Shown here in pieces: positions 21,831-22,631 of a DNA stretch of 22,631 nt. The translations under genes were made by a program, and so were the position numbers. Source of the DNA: JBFHER01 sp041584055. GTDB lineage: Bacteria > Bacteroidota > Bacteroidia > Bacteroidales > UBA5342. The notes under the pieces are model-generated. The model was not told where the DNA came from. It searched no databases and saw nothing but the letters and a program-made list of their open reading frames with translations. Location: positions 1-22,631 of the forward strand of contig JBFHER010000024.1 of NCBI GenBank assembly GCA_041584055.1, written 5' to 3'. How positions within the stretch are numbered: position 1 is the stretch's first letter; each line of letters opens with the position of its first letter.

Positions 21831-22631
21831 TTAGTTTGCTGGGCTCTGCTGTTGCATTCTTCCTATAAATCCCATCAACTCCTGCTCGTACTTCTTCGCC
21901 AACTCTTCTTGACCTTTACGCATTGAAATTTCATAAACACGTTGCAGTGTTGCCAGCTTCATCTGGATTTCATCCGAATTCCCTTTTTGGAATTTTGATT
22001 TCTGAGAATAGTAATACCTAAGCTCTTCAATGGAATTATCCCCCAATTGTTCCATGATCGTATTTGCTTCTTCCGTTAAGCCGGCGTTATAACAAGCCTC
22101 AGCCAACATTGTGGACCAATAATTATATGGCACATTCTCCGGAGGGAGTGCATCATAAACAGTTTTCAAAGCTATGCGGGCCTTTTCCTTCTTCCCTTCT
22201 TTTAACAATTCATTTGACAAACGCACAAAATTATTTCTGTAATTAATGCACATCCGCATGATGGTTTCATCCAAATAAACCTCACCCTCATCAATGCCTC
22301 CCCAACGGAACTTATTCACCATGTTTTCGTACATCGCATCGGTATTGACACGTCCTGAAACAGCCTGATCATCATCCAGAACAGGAACAACACGATATGC
22401 CAGTCCTTCTACCTGGAAGTACTTATCCAGATTCACGTAATTTTCTTCCGGAACAGTCACCGCAAAATAAACGGGTCGCACCCAATTATTTGTAGACAGC
22501 AAGTCCAGAATCATCAGTGAATTCTTCCCGATATAACCCCTCGGAACATCACGCACATCCACCTCCAGCGTTTTCACGATCTTATCCGCATCTTTCGGAG
22601 CCACGGTTTTTGTTTCTATCATCCATGCCGA
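21831..22631 (-). CDS. C-terminal part of a DUF2723-type membrane protein (5' partial)
   Basis: The frame is open from the window edge (minus strand) to a TAA at 21831-21833; 267 residues are visible. RPVYFAVTVPEENYVNLDKYFQVEGLAYRVVPV resembles the C-terminal soluble region of DUF2723 proteins, large multi-TM proteins typical of Bacteroidota (1000 residues or more). The last about 130 residues are helical and TPR-like (ARIALKTVYDALPPEN; WSTMLAEACYNAGLTEEANT). No TM helix is in the part seen. Loss of the N-terminus is due to the window edge, not damage. The Met at 22622 is not a likely start, since Ser-Ala-Trp codons continue upstream of it. It is followed without a gap by the NodB gene. DUF2723 is linked by some to glycan transfer; I treat that as inference. 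Confidence 0.72.
   Translation of the reverse strand, partial: SAWMIETKTVAPKDADKIVKTLEVDVRDVPRGYIGKNSLMILDLLSTNNWVRPVYFAVTVPEENYVNLDKYFQVEGLAYRVVPVLDDDQAVSGRVNTDAMYENMVNKFRWGGIDEGEVYLDETIMRMCINYRNNFVRLSNELLKEGKKEKARIALKTVYDALPPENVPYNYWSTMLAEACYNAGLTEEANTIMEQLGDNSIEELRYYYSQKSKFQKGNSDEIQMKLATLQRVYEISMRKGQEELAKKYEQELMGFIGRMQQQSPAN

Noticed and set aside
1..22631. CRISPR array, tRNA/rRNA, insertion sequence, phage, toxin-antitoxin or defence genes
   Set aside because: I looked for regularly spaced direct repeats, cloverleaf-like sequences, transposase or integrase motifs and small paired operons and saw none; the tandem repeats at 441-1529 are protein-coding.

Overview
The window is a chromosomal stretch from a member of the Bacteroidota. 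Four things support this: a type IX secretion (T9SS) C-terminal sorting domain on a surface protein; promoter -7 boxes matching TAnnTTTG upstream of several genes, with no Shine-Dalgarno sequences apparent; the lipoprotein/outer-membrane pair that resembles DUF6452/DUF6048; and a C-terminal DUF2723 fragment. The order within the phylum cannot be fixed from the sequence. No tRNA, rRNA, CRISPR array, insertion sequence or phage gene was seen. Most of the window is core genome.

Layout. (1) 1-2276, plus strand: the tail of an exported-looking protein, then a T9SS cargo protein with five tandem YWFD repeats and a PKD domain. A perfect 12-bp hairpin closes this cluster and also faces the converging tldE. 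(2) 2376-5246, minus strand: tldD-tldE, the two halves of a metalloprotease. TldD carries a Tat/lipoprotein-like N-terminus and TldE does not. (3) 5635-9105, plus strand: one 1156-residue gene that I identify as PPi-type phosphoenolpyruvate carboxykinase. It has its own -7 box, an inverted repeat upstream and a terminator downstream. (4) 9483-10223, plus strand: an exported 1-Cys peroxiredoxin with a clear promoter and terminator. (5) 14990 down to 10359, minus strand: a tightly packed eight-gene run, hemW, rhodanese, a nuclease-fold-like small protein, a two-TM protein, an S4 protein, a DUF6452-like lipoprotein, a DUF6048-like protein and tsaB. (6) 15049-15420, plus strand: a STAS-like orphan divergent from hemW, then 450 bases without a gene. 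(7) yjbQ (minus) and tilS (plus) are divergent; tilS converges on a second STAS-like gene. (8) 22631 down to 18178, minus strand: the DUF2723 protein tail, a NodB-family deacetylase, purD and ettA.

The genes are mainly housekeeping: tRNA modification (tsaB, tilS), translation control (ettA, S4 protein), purine synthesis (purD), haem delivery (hemW), central carbon metabolism at the PEP/oxaloacetate node, and envelope or surface proteins. I found no defence island or obviously new multi-gene system. The items most worth a second look are the PPi-PEPCK and the inverted repeat at its promoter, the localisation mismatch of TldD and TldE, the YWFD-repeat surface protein, and the small unknown genes inside the hemW-tsaB run.
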